A stretch of DNA of 64,000 nt from Peribacillus frigoritolerans (lineage in GTDB: Bacteria; Bacillota; Bacilli; Bacillales; DSM-1321). A program made the position numbers and the translations under genes. This document shows positions 25,105 through 34,728 of the stretch, piece after piece (the stretch's first letter is position 1; each line of letters starts with the position of its first letter). The notes below the pieces were generated by a model, which was not told where the DNA came from, ran no database searches, and saw only the letters and a list, made by a program, of their open reading frames with translations. Location: NCBI RefSeq assembly GCF_030676415.1, contig NZ_JAUUTW010000015.1:62001-126000 (forward strand). The letters are read 5' to 3'.

Positions 25105-25141
25105 CATGAAAATGCCCTGGTATGAAAGGGCATTTTTTTAT
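25105..25141 (+). terminator. terminator of the 24.7-kb gene
   Basis: Stem AAAATGCCC / GGGCATTTT with a 10-nt loop and T run. Confidence 0.88.
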
Positions 25142-25431
25142 TTATCCGGAATCGTTAAACGGGAATCCAGCACAACCATACCTTTAAATCCAGAGATCCA
25201 ATAGAAAAATTCATTTTGATATAAATGTAAGCATGTGTGTGGACTTTCTGCAGCAGTATAGGCGGGCGGGTGGCTTATGGAGAAAGGAATGGCTCCTTCA
25301 GCATGAAAGGAATTTTAATTAGGAGCTCAACTTTATGGGAATCACCGGGACCCAGACAGAGTCAAAGCCATGAAAATAGCCTGAGTGTCACTCTCCATTT
25401 ATGGAGACACAGTTTTATTATTTCAAGTTGC

Positions 25432-25827
25432 AGTTGATTTCAGAAATCCTCTCCCTATCCGCTGACTGTCGCCAAGCAAGCAAGCGTCTGTGGGGTCTCG
25501 GCTAGCCCGTTATTCGGCAGGAGTGTCGCAAATTTCTTCCATCCATTAATTAGTACAGGAAAAAAACATGAAGGATAATCTAGTATTAAACATGGTTCGG
25601 CAGGGGCCTGATTTCCTTTAAAATCATCGTCGGGGTTAGAGTATTCCGATTCTCCTTTATTATTAGTTTATAGACAAAAGGTGTTCTATCTTTTAAAACA
25701 AAGTTGATTGGAACGGAAGGCGCGAGACTCCTGCGGGAAAAGCGAGTCCAGGGAGACCCCACAGGCGCAAAAGCGCCGAGGAGGCTCCCGGACCGCCCGC
25801 GGAAAGCGAGTGCCTGGAGTGGAGATC
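25432..25827. repeat. composite intergenic element, copy A
   Basis: The stretch begins CAGTTGATTTCAGAAATC, passes through GTTATTCGGCAGGAGT, CATGAAGGATAA and AACAAAGTTGATTGGAACGG, and ends in a GC-rich part with CGCGGAAAGCGAGTGCCTGG. The reverse complement of 34729-35042 aligns along its whole length with these landmarks in the same order. The GC-rich half is a repeat type I know from many bacilli. The GTTGAT-like ends recall a mobile non-autonomous element. Its right end abuts the truncated phnW at 25831. The preceding 25142-25431 holds no recognisable gene. Confidence 0.85.
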
Positions 25828-25830
25828 TAA

Positions 25831-26268
25831 TTGTCCCTGGATTTATATGATCAGTGGAAAGAGATGGACAAGGATGGGAAATGGCGTTTCACTTCTCCAA
25901 CACATGTAGTGGCCGCGTTTGCTAAAGCGTTGGAAGAATTAACGGAAGAAGGCGGCATTCCAGCCAGATTCGCCCGCTATAAAAATAATAATGATAGGCT
26001 GAGGGAGCTGATGGGTAAATTGGGCATTCGTACATATATCTCACCTGATAAACAATCGCCCATCATTACAACATTCCTATTTCCAACTGAAACCTTTGAT
26101 TTTGGGGACTTCTACAATTTTATCAAAGAGAGAGGTTACGTAATATACCCCGGAAAGCTGACTGACATAGATACATTCCGAATCGGCAATATTGGCGAAA
26201 TCCATGAAGAAGATATCGAGGAACTTGGCAGGATCGTAGAAAAATATATGAAAGAGGTGACAGTATGA
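25831..26268 (+). pseudogene. phnW: phnW 3' fragment (2-aminoethylphosphonate:pyruvate aminotransferase)
   Basis: The 145 residues start at SLDLYDQWKEMDKDGKWRF and run through FTSPTHVVAAFAKAL, YVIYPGKLTDIDTFRIGNIG and EEDIEEL. This is the C-terminal 40 percent of PhnW. About 220 N-terminal residues, including the PLP-binding lysine, are missing, and an in-frame TAA stands immediately before. The break coincides with the edge of the composite repeat. PhnW would convert 2-aminoethylphosphonate to phosphonoacetaldehyde, the PhnX substrate; this fragment cannot. The ATGA overlap with phnX is intact. Confidence 0.9.
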
Positions 26269-27080
26269 ATAAGGTAGAGGGAATCATTTTGGATTGGGCT
26301 GGAACGGCTGTGGATTTTGGATGTTTTGCACCAGTGAATGTTTTTGTGGATATTTTTAAGAATGCTGGACTGGACGTGACGATGGAGGAAGCCAGAGCTC
26401 CGATGGGCATGCTGAAAATCGATCATATTCGTGCGATGCTGACCATGCCAAGGATATCTTCGTTATGGGAAAAACAATACGGAAGGCCATTCAATGAGGA
26501 AGACGTTGAAAAACTATATGCTGAATTCGAACCGGCACTGATGATGTCATTGGCGGATTATACAGATCCCATACCAGGGGTTATCGAGACGGTGGAAGCA
26601 TTAAGGAATCGCGGCCTGAAGATTGGGTCGACAACGGGATATACGGATACAATGATGGAGGTCGTAGTGGCAAATGCTTTGAAAAAAGGGTATCGGCCTG
26701 ATTTCCATGTAACACCGGATGCAACCCATTCGAATGGCAGGCCTTATCCTTACATGATATATCGGAATATGGAAGAATTGAAGTTAGCGGCATCATGGAA
26801 GGTAGTGAAGGTAGGGGATACCATTTCCGATATGCAAGAGGGAGTGAATGCTGGAGTATGGTCGGTCGGAGTCATTGTCGGAAGCTCTGAGATGGGATTG
26901 AGTTTGAATGAGTATACAAGTTTACCAGAACGGGATAAACAAAATCTCACCTCTAAAATGGCAGACACCTTTATGCAAAACGGGGCCGACTTCACCATCA
27001 AAACGATGGAGGAACTACCTGAACTCATAGATCGCATCAACCTTCTTATAGCAGAAGGGAAAAGACCTCGTTCAAGCTAA
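26265..27080 (+). CDS. phnX: phosphonoacetaldehyde hydrolase PhnX
   Basis: The 271-residue HAD-family enzyme begins KVEGIILDWAGTAVDFGCFA (nucleophile Asp in DWAGT), with MGMLKIDHIRAMLTMPRI carrying the Schiff-base Lys, TGYTDTMMEVV, and KVGDTISDMQEGVNAGVWSVG binding Mg. It cleaves phosphonoacetaldehyde to acetaldehyde and phosphate. Length is normal and all motifs are present, so it should be functional, but its partner phnW is truncated and its promoter is now the repeat region. Confidence 0.95.
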   Translation: MNKVEGIILDWAGTAVDFGCFAPVNVFVDIFKNAGLDVTMEEARAPMGMLKIDHIRAMLTMPRISSLWEKQYGRPFNEEDVEKLYAEFEPALMMSLADYTDPIPGVIETVEALRNRGLKIGSTTGYTDTMMEVVVANALKKGYRPDFHVTPDATHSNGRPYPYMIYRNMEELKLAASWKVVKVGDTISDMQEGVNAGVWSVGVIVGSSEMGLSLNEYTSLPERDKQNLTSKMADTFMQNGADFTIKTMEELPELIDRINLLIAEGKRPRSS

Positions 27081-27092
27081 CATTCAGTGCCA

Positions 27093-27150
27093 AAAAAAGT
27101 GCAGCTTCTTTCATCCTTGAGTGGGAATGAAGGATTGCTGCACTTTTTTT
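27093..27150 (+). terminator. terminator of phnX
   Basis: A long stem pairs AAAAGTGCAGC and CTTTCATCCTT with AATGAAGGAT and GCTGCACTTTT, followed by T8. Confidence 0.9.
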
Positions 27151-27276
27151 TCGTTTGCCTGAACATCATTACATTGCTTTTTTCCTATCTTATACAAACG
27201 TACAGAATGAATCGTTTTTTTGAAATTTAACTCGACTGCTTATTGTAAAAAGTGAGAGAAGAGTGTACGATTAAAT

Positions 27277-27295
27277 GAGAATGATAATCAATCAC
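27277..27295. promoter_or_regulatory. Fur box
   Basis: GAGAATGATAATCAATCAC matches the 19-bp Fur consensus at 14 or more positions and contains the core GATAATCA. It lies 26 bp upstream of the ferredoxin-NADP reductase start. Confidence 0.7.
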
Positions 27296-27320
27296 ATTTG
27301 ATTGCCGGGGAGTGGACGTT

Positions 27321-28385
27321 ATGGAACAGCAAGATTTATTTGATGTAACGGTTATTGGGGGAGGGCCAGCAGGCCTTTACTCCACTTTTTATAGCGGACT
27401 TAGAGAAATGAAAGTTAAACTGATTGAATACCAGCCTCGGCTAGGCGGGAAAATTCATGTCTATCCGGAGAAAATGATTTGGGATGTAGGAGGGCTGACA
27501 CCCACTACTGGGGAAAAATTAATTGAGCAGCTAGTGGAGCAAGGTTTAACCTTCAATCCAACAGTCGTCTTGAATGAAAAAGTGGAATCAATCACACGTA
27601 ATGAAGAAGGGCTCTTCGTTTTACATACGGCTTCTGGTCAAATTCACTTTTCCAAAACGATCATTGTCGCGGTTGGCGGCGGAATCCTGAATCCGCAAAA
27701 GTTGGAAATAGACGGGGCAGAAAGGTTTGAAGTCTCCAATTTAAACTATACTGTTAAGTCTTTCAATCGATTCAAGGATAAGACGGTGATCATTTCGGGC
27801 GGCGGGAATTCTGCAATTGACTGGGCAAATGAATTGGAGCCCATCGCCAAAAAGGTGTATCTGACATACAGGAAAGATAGTTTAGCAGGCCATGAATCAC
27901 AAGCAAGGCAATTGATGGAAAGCTCAGCTGTTTGTTTCTTGAATACGACGATAACAAAACTGATCGCCTGCGCTGATCATGAATCAATTGAACATGTTGA
28001 ACTGACGAATCATGAAACGGGAGAGGTTTCTTACTTGCCGATCGATGAAGTGATCATCAATCATGGTTATGAGCGTGATACATCGCTGCTTCGAAATAGT
28101 AAAGTGGATATTGCCATAGCCGACAATTATTATATTGAAGGAACTTCTTCAAGTGAATCCTCGATGGATGGAATATACGCTGCCGGTGATATCTTAAAGC
28201 ATGAAGGTAAATTGAACCTGATAGCAGGTACTTTTCAAGATGCCGCAAATGCCGTAAACAAAGCAAAGCAATATATCCAGCCTGACGCTAACGGAGTGGG
28301 AATGGTCTCTTCCCATAATGAAATCTTTAAAAAGCGCAACAGGGAATTGATCAAGGAAATGATGAAACCGGCTGGGGTACTTTAA
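27321..28385 (+). CDS. ferredoxin/flavodoxin-NADP(+) reductase, YcgT-like
   Basis: The 354-residue thioredoxin-reductase-like flavoprotein has DVTVIGGGPAGLYSTFYSGL (FAD), VIISGGGNSAIDWANEL (NADPH) and GIYAAGDILKHEGKLNLIAGTFQDAANAV. There is no CxxC redox pair, so it is the FNR2 type, as YumC and YcgT. The Fur box upstream fits YcgT, which I recall as an iron-starvation gene in B. subtilis. ATG 27321 follows GCCGGGGAGTGG. Likely role: supplying reduced ferredoxin or flavodoxin, e.g. for haem degradation, when iron is low. Confidence 0.88.
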   Translation: MEQQDLFDVTVIGGGPAGLYSTFYSGLREMKVKLIEYQPRLGGKIHVYPEKMIWDVGGLTPTTGEKLIEQLVEQGLTFNPTVVLNEKVESITRNEEGLFVLHTASGQIHFSKTIIVAVGGGILNPQKLEIDGAERFEVSNLNYTVKSFNRFKDKTVIISGGGNSAIDWANELEPIAKKVYLTYRKDSLAGHESQARQLMESSAVCFLNTTITKLIACADHESIEHVELTNHETGEVSYLPIDEVIINHGYERDTSLLRNSKVDIAIADNYYIEGTSSSESSMDGIYAAGDILKHEGKLNLIAGTFQDAANAVNKAKQYIQPDANGVGMVSSHNEIFKKRNRELIKEMMKPAGVL

Positions 28386-28456
28386 AGGGAGCGGATTTCT
28401 GAAAGCAGGCAGACAGTCGGCGGAAAAGGAGCGGATTTCCGAAAACAGCCGGAACT
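28386..28456 (+). repeat. short remnant of the composite element
   Basis: GGGAGCGGATTTCTGAAA, AGACAGTCGGCGGAAA and GAGCGGATTTCCGAAA correspond to the outer end of the element at 34990-35042, present here in partial tandem directly after the reductase stop. Confidence 0.7.
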
Positions 28457-28483
28457 TCTTCGGATTTTTCTACAGTTTGAAAG

Positions 28484-28513
28484 CTCCAGGGCCTATGGGC
28501 CCTGGAGTTTTTA
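28484..28513. terminator. bidirectional terminator
   Basis: CTCCAGGGCC / GGGCCCTGGAG with a 3-nt loop, followed by TTTTT; the permease gene converges 6 bp away. Confidence 0.88.
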
Positions 28514-28518
28514 GCATC

Positions 28519-30465
28519 TTATAGAGATTCTTTGATGACCTTCTTGTAATGAAATACGGATAGGATTCCGAAGATCGAATACAATGCCGTGTATAATGCC
28601 ATGACGATGATCATCGGTGCCCAAACTTCGGTCCCGAAAAAGAACCATCCTGATTGGACTGCGAAATAACTGTGAAGCAGCCCGACGATTAAAGGAATGC
28701 CGAAATTGAAAACTTGTTTTGCTTGGATTCCTCTTAGTAAATCACCACGTGTGAATCCCAGTTTTCTTAAGATGGTATAATTGGATTTTTCCCCTTCACT
28801 TTCATCCATTTGTTTGAAATAGAGGATACAACCGGATGTGATGAGGAAGGTTAACCCCAGGAATCCGACGATGAACATGATAAGACCCATATTCTTCTTC
28901 TGAGTGTTGAACATTTCAAATTGGGAATCATTCACCTGTTTTTCTTTGAAACTCATTTTATTGAATAGATCATTCGCTTTTTCAAGTTCAGCTTCATCCT
29001 TCACATCAATGCCGATATTTACAGATGAAACTTTTTGGATTTTCGGGTCGATATCCTTTTTCAAACGGTCGAATATCGTTTGGTCTACAATGGCAACGGG
29101 CATTCCGCCGTTGGTGAAGTAATGGGACACGAAGGTATCATCATTCAATCCCATATATGTTTGCGGAATCACTTCATGCTTGCTTTTCAGCTCAATGTTT
29201 CCAGAATCCTTCAAGGATATGACCTTTTCCATCATATTACTGTATCCGCTGAAAAGGGTCTCATCTTCAGCGAGGTTGATTCCTTTAACGAATTCATCAC
29301 TGATGACGGCAACGGTCATGATGTCCGGATCGAAGTTCACTTCATCCAGGCTGGTCTCCATTATTTCCTTTACATTGACATCCACTTGAATGACATCGAT
29401 CACCTTTTCGTCATAATCGATTTTACTGTCGGATAAAGCTTCTTTGAATGCATCCGCATCTCCCTTATCCGTCATCGAAAAATCGGTGGGGATACTGCTT
29501 TGTGCACTCTTCTCCGCAGAGTAGTAGGAGATATAGCTTAATGATAATAACCCGATCGCCAAAGCGGAAACGGTCGTGATGATCGTCAATAATATAGCAT
29601 TCGATTTCATCCGGAACATGATGGATGAAAGGGACAATACTTCATTGATATTCAAATAGCCATTTTTCTTTTTACGGACGATATTAAAGATGAAGCTTAC
29701 GGATCCTTTATAGAATAGGTAGGTCCCGATGATGACGGTTGCCAGGATGAAGACCATGGCCATAAAAAGCTCGGTCATATCTGAAAAAGCTCCATCGAAT
29801 AATTTGGATGAAACGACATATCCGGCGATGATCAGGATGATCCCGAATAAACCGATGATCATTTCGAACAGCGAAACCTTTTTCACTTTTCCTTCCGTCA
29901 TTGAAGTCACTCTAAATAATGATAGAATGGTTTGCCTTTTAATGAAGGCATAATTCATCAACATGATGAAAAGATAGATGGCGCTAAAAACGAGAATGGT
30001 TTGCACAAGCGGCTGAAAAGAAAATGTAAGAGTCGCGATTGCCTCGACACCCATTATTTTAAATAGGATCATGATGATCAATTTTGAAGCGGCAAATCCT
30101 ACAAAGATTCCCAGGAATACGGAACAGAAATACAGGATCAGGTTTTCCATACTCAGGATCCGGAATATCCTGTTCTTGGTCATGCCTATCAATTGGAATA
30201 AGCCAATTTCTTTACTGCGTCTTTTTATGAAAATGCTATTGGCATATAAAAGGAATATGGAAACAATCGCAACAAGCAGGATCGATGCAGCCTTGATGGA
30301 GGCAGCTCCTTTCACCGTGCCCTCCGCTTTATCCATCGATGGGTCATATTGCAAGGTGACAAAGGCAAAATAAAGGGAAGCGCTGAAAATCAGGGCAAAC
30401 ACATACAGATAATAGTTCTTCAGATTCTTTTTCAGATTTCGAAAGATGAGTTGATTAATGCTCAT
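28519..30465 (-). CDS. Bce-type ABC transporter permease (BceB/VraG-like)
   Basis: The 648-residue FtsX-like permease starts [20 protein letters not shown] and has ten membrane segments with a large extracytoplasmic domain between segments 7 and 8 (roughly residues 320-520), characteristic of BceB/VraG/VraE. It is the last gene of a regulator-kinase-ATPase-permease unit. Such modules sense and resist cell-wall peptide antibiotics (bacitracin, nisin etc.). The ATG at 30465 follows GGAGGGGTTC and overlaps the ATPase gene by 11 bases. Confidence 0.9.
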   Translation of the reverse strand: MSINQLIFRNLKKNLKNYYLYVFALIFSASLYFAFVTLQYDPSMDKAEGTVKGAASIKAASILLVAIVSIFLLYANSIFIKRRSKEIGLFQLIGMTKNRIFRILSMENLILYFCSVFLGIFVGFAASKLIIMILFKIMGVEAIATLTFSFQPLVQTILVFSAIYLFIMLMNYAFIKRQTILSLFRVTSMTEGKVKKVSLFEMIIGLFGIILIIAGYVVSSKLFDGAFSDMTELFMAMVFILATVIIGTYLFYKGSVSFIFNIVRKKKNGYLNINEVLSLSSIMFRMKSNAILLTIITTVSALAIGLLSLSYISYYSAEKSAQSSIPTDFSMTDKGDADAFKEALSDSKIDYDEKVIDVIQVDVNVKEIMETSLDEVNFDPDIMTVAVISDEFVKGINLAEDETLFSGYSNMMEKVISLKDSGNIELKSKHEVIPQTYMGLNDDTFVSHYFTNGGMPVAIVDQTIFDRLKKDIDPKIQKVSSVNIGIDVKDEAELEKANDLFNKMSFKEKQVNDSQFEMFNTQKKNMGLIMFIVGFLGLTFLITSGCILYFKQMDESEGEKSNYTILRKLGFTRGDLLRGIQAKQVFNFGIPLIVGLLHSYFAVQSGWFFFGTEVWAPMIIVMALYTALYSIFGILSVFHYKKVIKESL

Positions 30466-31216
30466 TTTGAACCCCTCCCAATACACCTTGCGTTTTCATG
30501 ATGTCCTTGAAGAAGGTTTGTCTGGATTCTTCACCTTTATTCAATTGGGTATAGATTTGTCCATCTTTAATGAAAATGACTCGGCTGCAATAACTGGCCG
30601 CCACGGGGTCATGGGTTACCATGATGATGGTCGCCTTGCGCTTTTGATTCATTTCGCTCAGTTTGTTCAGTAAATCGGAAGCTGATTTGGAGTCAAGCGC
30701 CCCAGTCGGTTCATCCGCAAAAATGATGCTTGGGTCATGGATGAAAGCCCGTGCTGCAGACGTACGCTGTTTTTGGCCACCGGAAATTTCATTTGGGTAT
30801 TTATCCTTCACTTCATATATGCCCAGTTCTTTCGCCACGTTATCAAACCTTTGTGCCGCTTCATTATTGGGCGTTTTGGTAATGGATAAGGGCAGAAGGA
30901 TATTTTCTTTGACAGTCAGTGTGTCCAATAGGTTATATTCCTGGAAGATGAAGCCCAGATGGTTCTTCCGAAATTCGGCCAACTTCTTTTCCTTCATCCC
31001 CGAAATCTCTTTTCCATCAATCGTAATGGTGCCGTTGCTGATTTTATCGATCGAGGAAAGGACATTAAGCAAAGTCGTTTTTCCTGAACCGGATGCACCC
31101 ATGATACTTACGAATTCACCTTCTTGTATGCTTATATCGAGACCCTTTAATACTTCTTGTTTATTGAATTTATTACCATAGCTTTTATGGATTTTTTTCG
31201 CTTCTAATATATTCAT
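30455..31216 (-). CDS. Bce-type ABC transporter ATP-binding protein
   Basis: The 253-residue ATPase has Walker [18 protein letters not shown]-loop [14 protein letters not shown], signature [16 protein letters not shown], Walker [14 protein letters not shown] and H-loop VTHDPVAAS. This is the MacB/BceA class. ATG at 31216 follows AAAGGAGTG at 8 bases. A BceR-like dyad lies about 85 bp upstream, inside the end of the kinase gene, so the transporter pair should have its own inducible promoter. Confidence 0.92.
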   Translation of the reverse strand: MNILEAKKIHKSYGNKFNKQEVLKGLDISIQEGEFVSIMGASGSGKTTLLNVLSSIDKISNGTITIDGKEISGMKEKKLAEFRKNHLGFIFQEYNLLDTLTVKENILLPLSITKTPNNEAAQRFDNVAKELGIYEVKDKYPNEISGGQKQRTSAARAFIHDPSIIFADEPTGALDSKSASDLLNKLSEMNQKRKATIIMVTHDPVAASYCSRVIFIKDGQIYTQLNKGEESRQTFFKDIMKTQGVLGGVQNEH

Positions 31217-31299
31217 TTCGATACACTCCTTTTTTTCTATATCCTCATTATAAAAGGCCATGTATTTCTTTTCCTTCGTTTGGACGAACAAAGAATAAA

Positions 31300-31325
31300 A
31301 GCATGTGACACTTTTGTCACATGCT
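31300..31325. promoter_or_regulatory. BceR-type operator (also a hairpin)
   Basis: TGTGACA-CTTT-TGTCACA lies in an 11-bp perfect dyad. It fits the TNACA-N4-TGTAA type of site described for BceR-like regulators. It overlaps the kinase stop codon and precedes bceA-like by about 85 bp. The same sequence could form a terminator-like hairpin but lacks a T run on the minus strand. Confidence 0.7.
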
Positions 31326-32321
31326 TGTGATATTCACGAAATCATTTCTTTTTGGGAAGGTCAAGGTAACGGTCGTTCCGGTTCCAAGCTCTGATTTCAC
31401 GTCAATGGAGATGAATAGGGACTCGGCTGCATTCTTGGTTAAATATAAACCCATGCCAGTTGCCGCATTGTCCCGATGATTTGTCGTGGAAGTAAAGCCT
31501 TTATCAAATATGCGGGATAAATCCTTTGGGTCGATGCCCCGTCCAGAATCCTTCACTTCAAGAACCGTTTGTTCAGCTTGTTCATGGCTATATATCGTGA
31601 TATCTGAGTTTTCACTGTATTTAATGGAGTTGGTCAAGAGCTGCCTCATGATGAAGGCCAGCCATTTGGCATCAGTAAGCACTTCGGTTACATCCAATTG
31701 TATGTCGAAGCCGATCCCTTTTTGAATGCACCATGATTGCAGCGTTTTAATCTCATCAAAGATTATTGTTTCCAAATCGGTTTTCTCTATATACAAATCA
31801 TTTTCGATGAAAGGCATGCGCCTTTGATGGAGCTGCTGATCAAGAAGTAGGTGAATGCGCAGCCACTCATACGTCAAATGGGATTTCAGCAATTCATCAT
31901 CCAAGCGGTCAATCATTAAATGCATTGCCGTCAATGGCGTCTTGACTTCATGAATCCAAGATAATAATTCATCCTTCTCCTGTTCTAAAGTCATTCGGCC
32001 AATTGATGCGGATTGCTTCAATAATTCGGTTTGGTTAATGATGCTGTTTTCTATGATTTTTTCGAAAGGGCTTTCCGGTTCGGCTATATTCGTAATATCC
32101 AGGTTGTCTTCCCGCGCTTCTAAACTTTTATAGAAATACGTTTCTTTTTTATAGCGGAAAATCAAAAACATACTGAATATGAGTAATGATAAAAAAACAA
32201 TATACAGTATGGGCTTTAACGGAATGGCCGAATCAAGATAAGCGACAAAGATGATGAATAGATGAAGCAGGATGTAGAATGCGATCCAGCTGAACCTTTC
32301 CACGAAATATTTTCTGATCAT
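31317..32321 (-). CDS. intramembrane-sensing histidine kinase (BceS-like)
   Basis: The 334-residue kinase has two membrane helices in the first 55 residues with almost no extracellular loop between them, the intramembrane-sensing design of BceS-type kinases. The H-box [14 protein letters not shown]-box [12 protein letters not shown], and G-boxes [10 protein letters not shown] and ATGMGLYL are intact. Such kinases do not sense the drug themselves but respond to flux through the cognate ABC transporter. It overlaps the response regulator gene by 4 bp. Confidence 0.92.
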   Translation of the reverse strand: MIRKYFVERFSWIAFYILLHLFIIFVAYLDSAIPLKPILYIVFLSLLIFSMFLIFRYKKETYFYKSLEAREDNLDITNIAEPESPFEKIIENSIINQTELLKQSASIGRMTLEQEKDELLSWIHEVKTPLTAMHLMIDRLDDELLKSHLTYEWLRIHLLLDQQLHQRRMPFIENDLYIEKTDLETIIFDEIKTLQSWCIQKGIGFDIQLDVTEVLTDAKWLAFIMRQLLTNSIKYSENSDITIYSHEQAEQTVLEVKDSGRGIDPKDLSRIFDKGFTSTTNHRDNAATGMGLYLTKNAAESLFISIDVKSELGTGTTVTLTFPKRNDFVNITSM

Positions 32322-33016
32322 GCATTTGCCTCTTCTATGGCGATATAGCCCTGTCCGACCTTCGTTTCGATAAAATGCCCTAAACCCAGTTCATCCAACC
32401 TTTTTCGTAAACGGTTCACATTCACTGTAAGGGTGTTATCGCTTATGAAACGTTTGTCATCCCATAAGCTGTTGATCAATTCTTCGCGGCTTACGATCTT
32501 GTTTTTCTGTTCAATGAGCTTTTTCAAGATGAAAATTTCATTTTTCGTCAATTCAATTGTACCAGTCTCGGCCGATACCGTGTTCTTCTCGTAATCCACA
32601 GTTGCGCCGCACCAGGTTTTCAATTCGATCTTTTCGGTATTGTAATTATAGACACGGCGAAGGGTGGCCTGTATCTTTGCGATGAGTACATCGAAATGAA
32701 AAGGCTTCTGGATAAAATCATCAGCTCCAAGCTGCATGGACATCACCATGTCGGTAGGATGATCACGCGAAGATAAAAAGATGATGGGAACATTGGAATG
32801 GGCCCGGATCATCCTGCACCAATGAAACCCATCAAACTTCGGTAACTGTATATCAATGATGACCAAATCAGGTTTTATCTCCGTGAATTCCTGAACCACT
32901 TTACTAAAATCGCCGATTCCATAAATATCATAAGACCATTGCGCCAATCTATCTTTAATTTCATTGAATAACGTCGTATCATCTTCTATCAATAGTAGTT
33001 TAAACAATGGGTTCAC
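32318..33016 (-). CDS. OmpR-family response regulator (BceR-like)
   Basis: The 232-residue regulator has a receiver with acidic pocket LLIEDD and phospho-acceptor in DLVIIDIQLPKFDGF, switch IIFLSSRD and conserved Lys in DDFIQKPFHFD, then a winged-helix output (ELTKNEIFILKKLIE, NTLTVNVNRLRKRLDELG). It is the first gene of the bce-like unit. Start GTG 33016 or TTG 33007; GGAAAG before the GTG favours the former. The likely target is the dyad at 31300-31325. Confidence 0.92.
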   Translation of the reverse strand: MNPLFKLLLIEDDTTLFNEIKDRLAQWSYDIYGIGDFSKVVQEFTEIKPDLVIIDIQLPKFDGFHWCRMIRAHSNVPIIFLSSRDHPTDMVMSMQLGADDFIQKPFHFDVLIAKIQATLRRVYNYNTEKIELKTWCGATVDYEKNTVSAETGTIELTKNEIFILKKLIEQKNKIVSREELINSLWDDKRFISDNTLTVNVNRLRKRLDELGLGHFIETKVGQGYIAIEEANA

Positions 33017-33173
33017 CGCACTTTCCAGCTTTTTCTTAAAAGTATATAGTAAAATCTTTAAAGGTTCTAGAGGAGGGAGGAACAGGAGCTGTTATCGCCT
33101 GTCCATCGTTACCGGTTGTATGTAAACCATTATTATATTAGAATTGACAATAACGAATGGAGGAAGTGAATTT

Positions 33174-33515
33174 ATGTCTGATTTTCCAAATTGCCCTGCA
33201 TGTGATTCAGAATATACATACGAAGACGGAAGTCTTTTTGTTTGCCCAGAATGCGCCCATGAGTGGACGGTGGAAGCGGAAACGGAAAATGGTGATCAAA
33301 AGAAGACGATCAAAGATGCTAATGGAAATGCCTTGAACGATGGTGATACCGTTACGGTAATCAAGGATCTTAAAGTGAAAGGGAGCTCATCCGTCTTAAA
33401 AATGGGCACTAAAGTCAAAAGCATCCGTCTAGTTGATGGTGATCATGATATTGATTGCAAGATTGATGGTTTTGGTGCAATGAAATTAAAATCCCAATTT
33501 GTTAAAAAGGTATAA
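33174..33515 (+). CDS. phnA: PhnA/YjdM family zinc-ribbon protein
   Basis: The 113-residue protein starts [20 protein letters not shown] with [11 protein letters not shown], a four-Cys zinc ribbon, and ends with a small beta domain ([22 protein letters not shown]). This is the YjdM/PhnA protein named after its position near E. coli phn genes; it is not the phosphonoacetate hydrolase and has no proven role in phosphonate use. RBS TGGAGGAAGTG. Single-gene unit, divergent from the bce-like operon and convergent with guaC. Confidence 0.92.
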   Translation: MSDFPNCPACDSEYTYEDGSLFVCPECAHEWTVEAETENGDQKKTIKDANGNALNDGDTVTVIKDLKVKGSSSVLKMGTKVKSIRLVDGDHDIDCKIDGFGAMKLKSQFVKKV

Positions 33516-33516
33516 T

Positions 33517-33558
33517 AAAAAAGAACGGGCTAATCCATTGATTAGGCCGTTCTTTTTT
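33517..33558. terminator. bidirectional terminator phnA/guaC
   Basis: Stem AAAAAGAACGG...CTAATC / GATTAG...CCGTTCTTTTT with T runs on both strands. Confidence 0.9.
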
Positions 33559-33568
33559 ATGTTACTTC

Positions 33569-34552
33569 TTAATAAACTTTGTCACCGTTAAAGATCGAAT
33601 TCTTAACGACTACATAATCCACATTACGGATGGCTTCCAACTTGGTTCCACCGGCATATGAAATGGAAGACTGAAGATCTTGTTCCATTTCCTTCAACGT
33701 ATCTTCCAAAGATCCTTTGTGCTCGACAAACATCTTTTTGCCTTCAACGTTTTTCTTTTCACCTTTTTGGAATTCAGAAGCTGAACCAAAGTATTCTTTA
33801 AAGGCCTTTCCATCTTTCTCGATCGTTTGACCTGGAGATTCCTCATGTCCGGCAAATAGTGAACCGATCATGACCATCGAAGCCCCAAATCTAACTGATT
33901 TAGCAATATCACCGTTCGTGCGAATGCCGCCGTCTGCTATGATTGGCTTGCTTGCCGCTTTTGCACACCAGCGAAGTGCAGCTAGTTGCCAGCCGCCCGT
34001 TCCAAATCCAGTCTTGATTTTAGTGATGCATACTTTCCCTGGCCCGATGCCCACCTTTGTAGCATCGGCACCGGCATGTTCCAATTCCCGTACCGCTTCA
34101 GGAGTTCCCACATTTCCTGCAATGACAAAACTTTCAGGTAAATGTTTTTTAATATGCTGTATCATCTTTATCACGGCATTGGAATGGCCGTGTGCAATAT
34201 CTATCGTAATGTATTCAGGCACAATGTTGTCTTCCGATAATTGTTCGATGAATCCGTATTCTTCTTCTTTAACGCCGACACTGATGGAAGCGATCAATTC
34301 TCTTGTATGCATGTCTTTAATGAAAGTCAGTCGCTTTTCTGGCTCAAAACGATGCATTACATAAAAGTAACCGTTTTCAGCCAAGTAAATGGCAATCTTT
34401 TCATCAATGATCGTTTGCATATTGGCAGGTACTACAGGTAACTTGAATGTATGTTTACCCAAAGTAACGGATGTATCACACTCAGAACGGCTATTTACAA
34501 CACATTTTGCAGGAATTAATTGAATATCTTCATAATCAAACACGTTTTCCAT
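33569..34552 (-). CDS. guaC: GMP reductase GuaC
   Basis: The 327-residue enzyme of the IMPDH/GMPR superfamily has [40 protein letters not shown] with the catalytic Cys, [20 protein letters not shown] and [14 protein letters not shown], all without CBS domains. This is the GuaC2 type that deaminates GMP to IMP with NADPH. Start ATG 34552 after GAGGTGTATAAC; length equals B. subtilis GuaC. Single-gene unit. Confidence 0.94.
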   Translation of the reverse strand: MENVFDYEDIQLIPAKCVVNSRSECDTSVTLGKHTFKLPVVPANMQTIIDEKIAIYLAENGYFYVMHRFEPEKRLTFIKDMHTRELIASISVGVKEEEYGFIEQLSEDNIVPEYITIDIAHGHSNAVIKMIQHIKKHLPESFVIAGNVGTPEAVRELEHAGADATKVGIGPGKVCITKIKTGFGTGGWQLAALRWCAKAASKPIIADGGIRTNGDIAKSVRFGASMVMIGSLFAGHEESPGQTIEKDGKAFKEYFGSASEFQKGEKKNVEGKKMFVEHKGSLEDTLKEMEQDLQSSISYAGGTKLEAIRNVDYVVVKNSIFNGDKVY

Positions 34553-34626
34553 GTTATACACCTCTATATACGAATATTTTTGTCTTTATATATAAAAATT
34601 GTTCGCCTAATAGGTAATGTACATCA

Positions 34627-34647
34627 TTTTTGACAGTAAGTCAAAAA
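34627..34647. promoter_or_regulatory. palindrome upstream of guaC
   Basis: An 8-bp dyad around 5 bases, core TTGACAGTAAGTCAA, lies about 75-95 bp upstream of guaC; it could be an operator or include the -35 region (TTGACT on the minus strand). Regulator not identifiable. Confidence 0.35.
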
Positions 34648-34728
34648 TTTTAATGGTTATATTTTGATTTTATTTCAGCCAGGTGGAAAATCCGTAACAG
34701 GCAGGAAGCTGAAAAGACGAACGAACAT

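Noticed and set aside
25237..25437. A phnW 5' remnant, suggested by AYGER in a frame near 25270
   Set aside because: Only five residues resemble PhnW (GAYGKR/ER); residues on both sides do not match, so it is probably chance.
33174..33515. phnA as phosphonoacetate hydrolase and part of the phosphonate pathway
   Set aside because: The protein is the small zinc-ribbon YjdM/PhnA type; the name is historical and the gene is a separate transcription unit.
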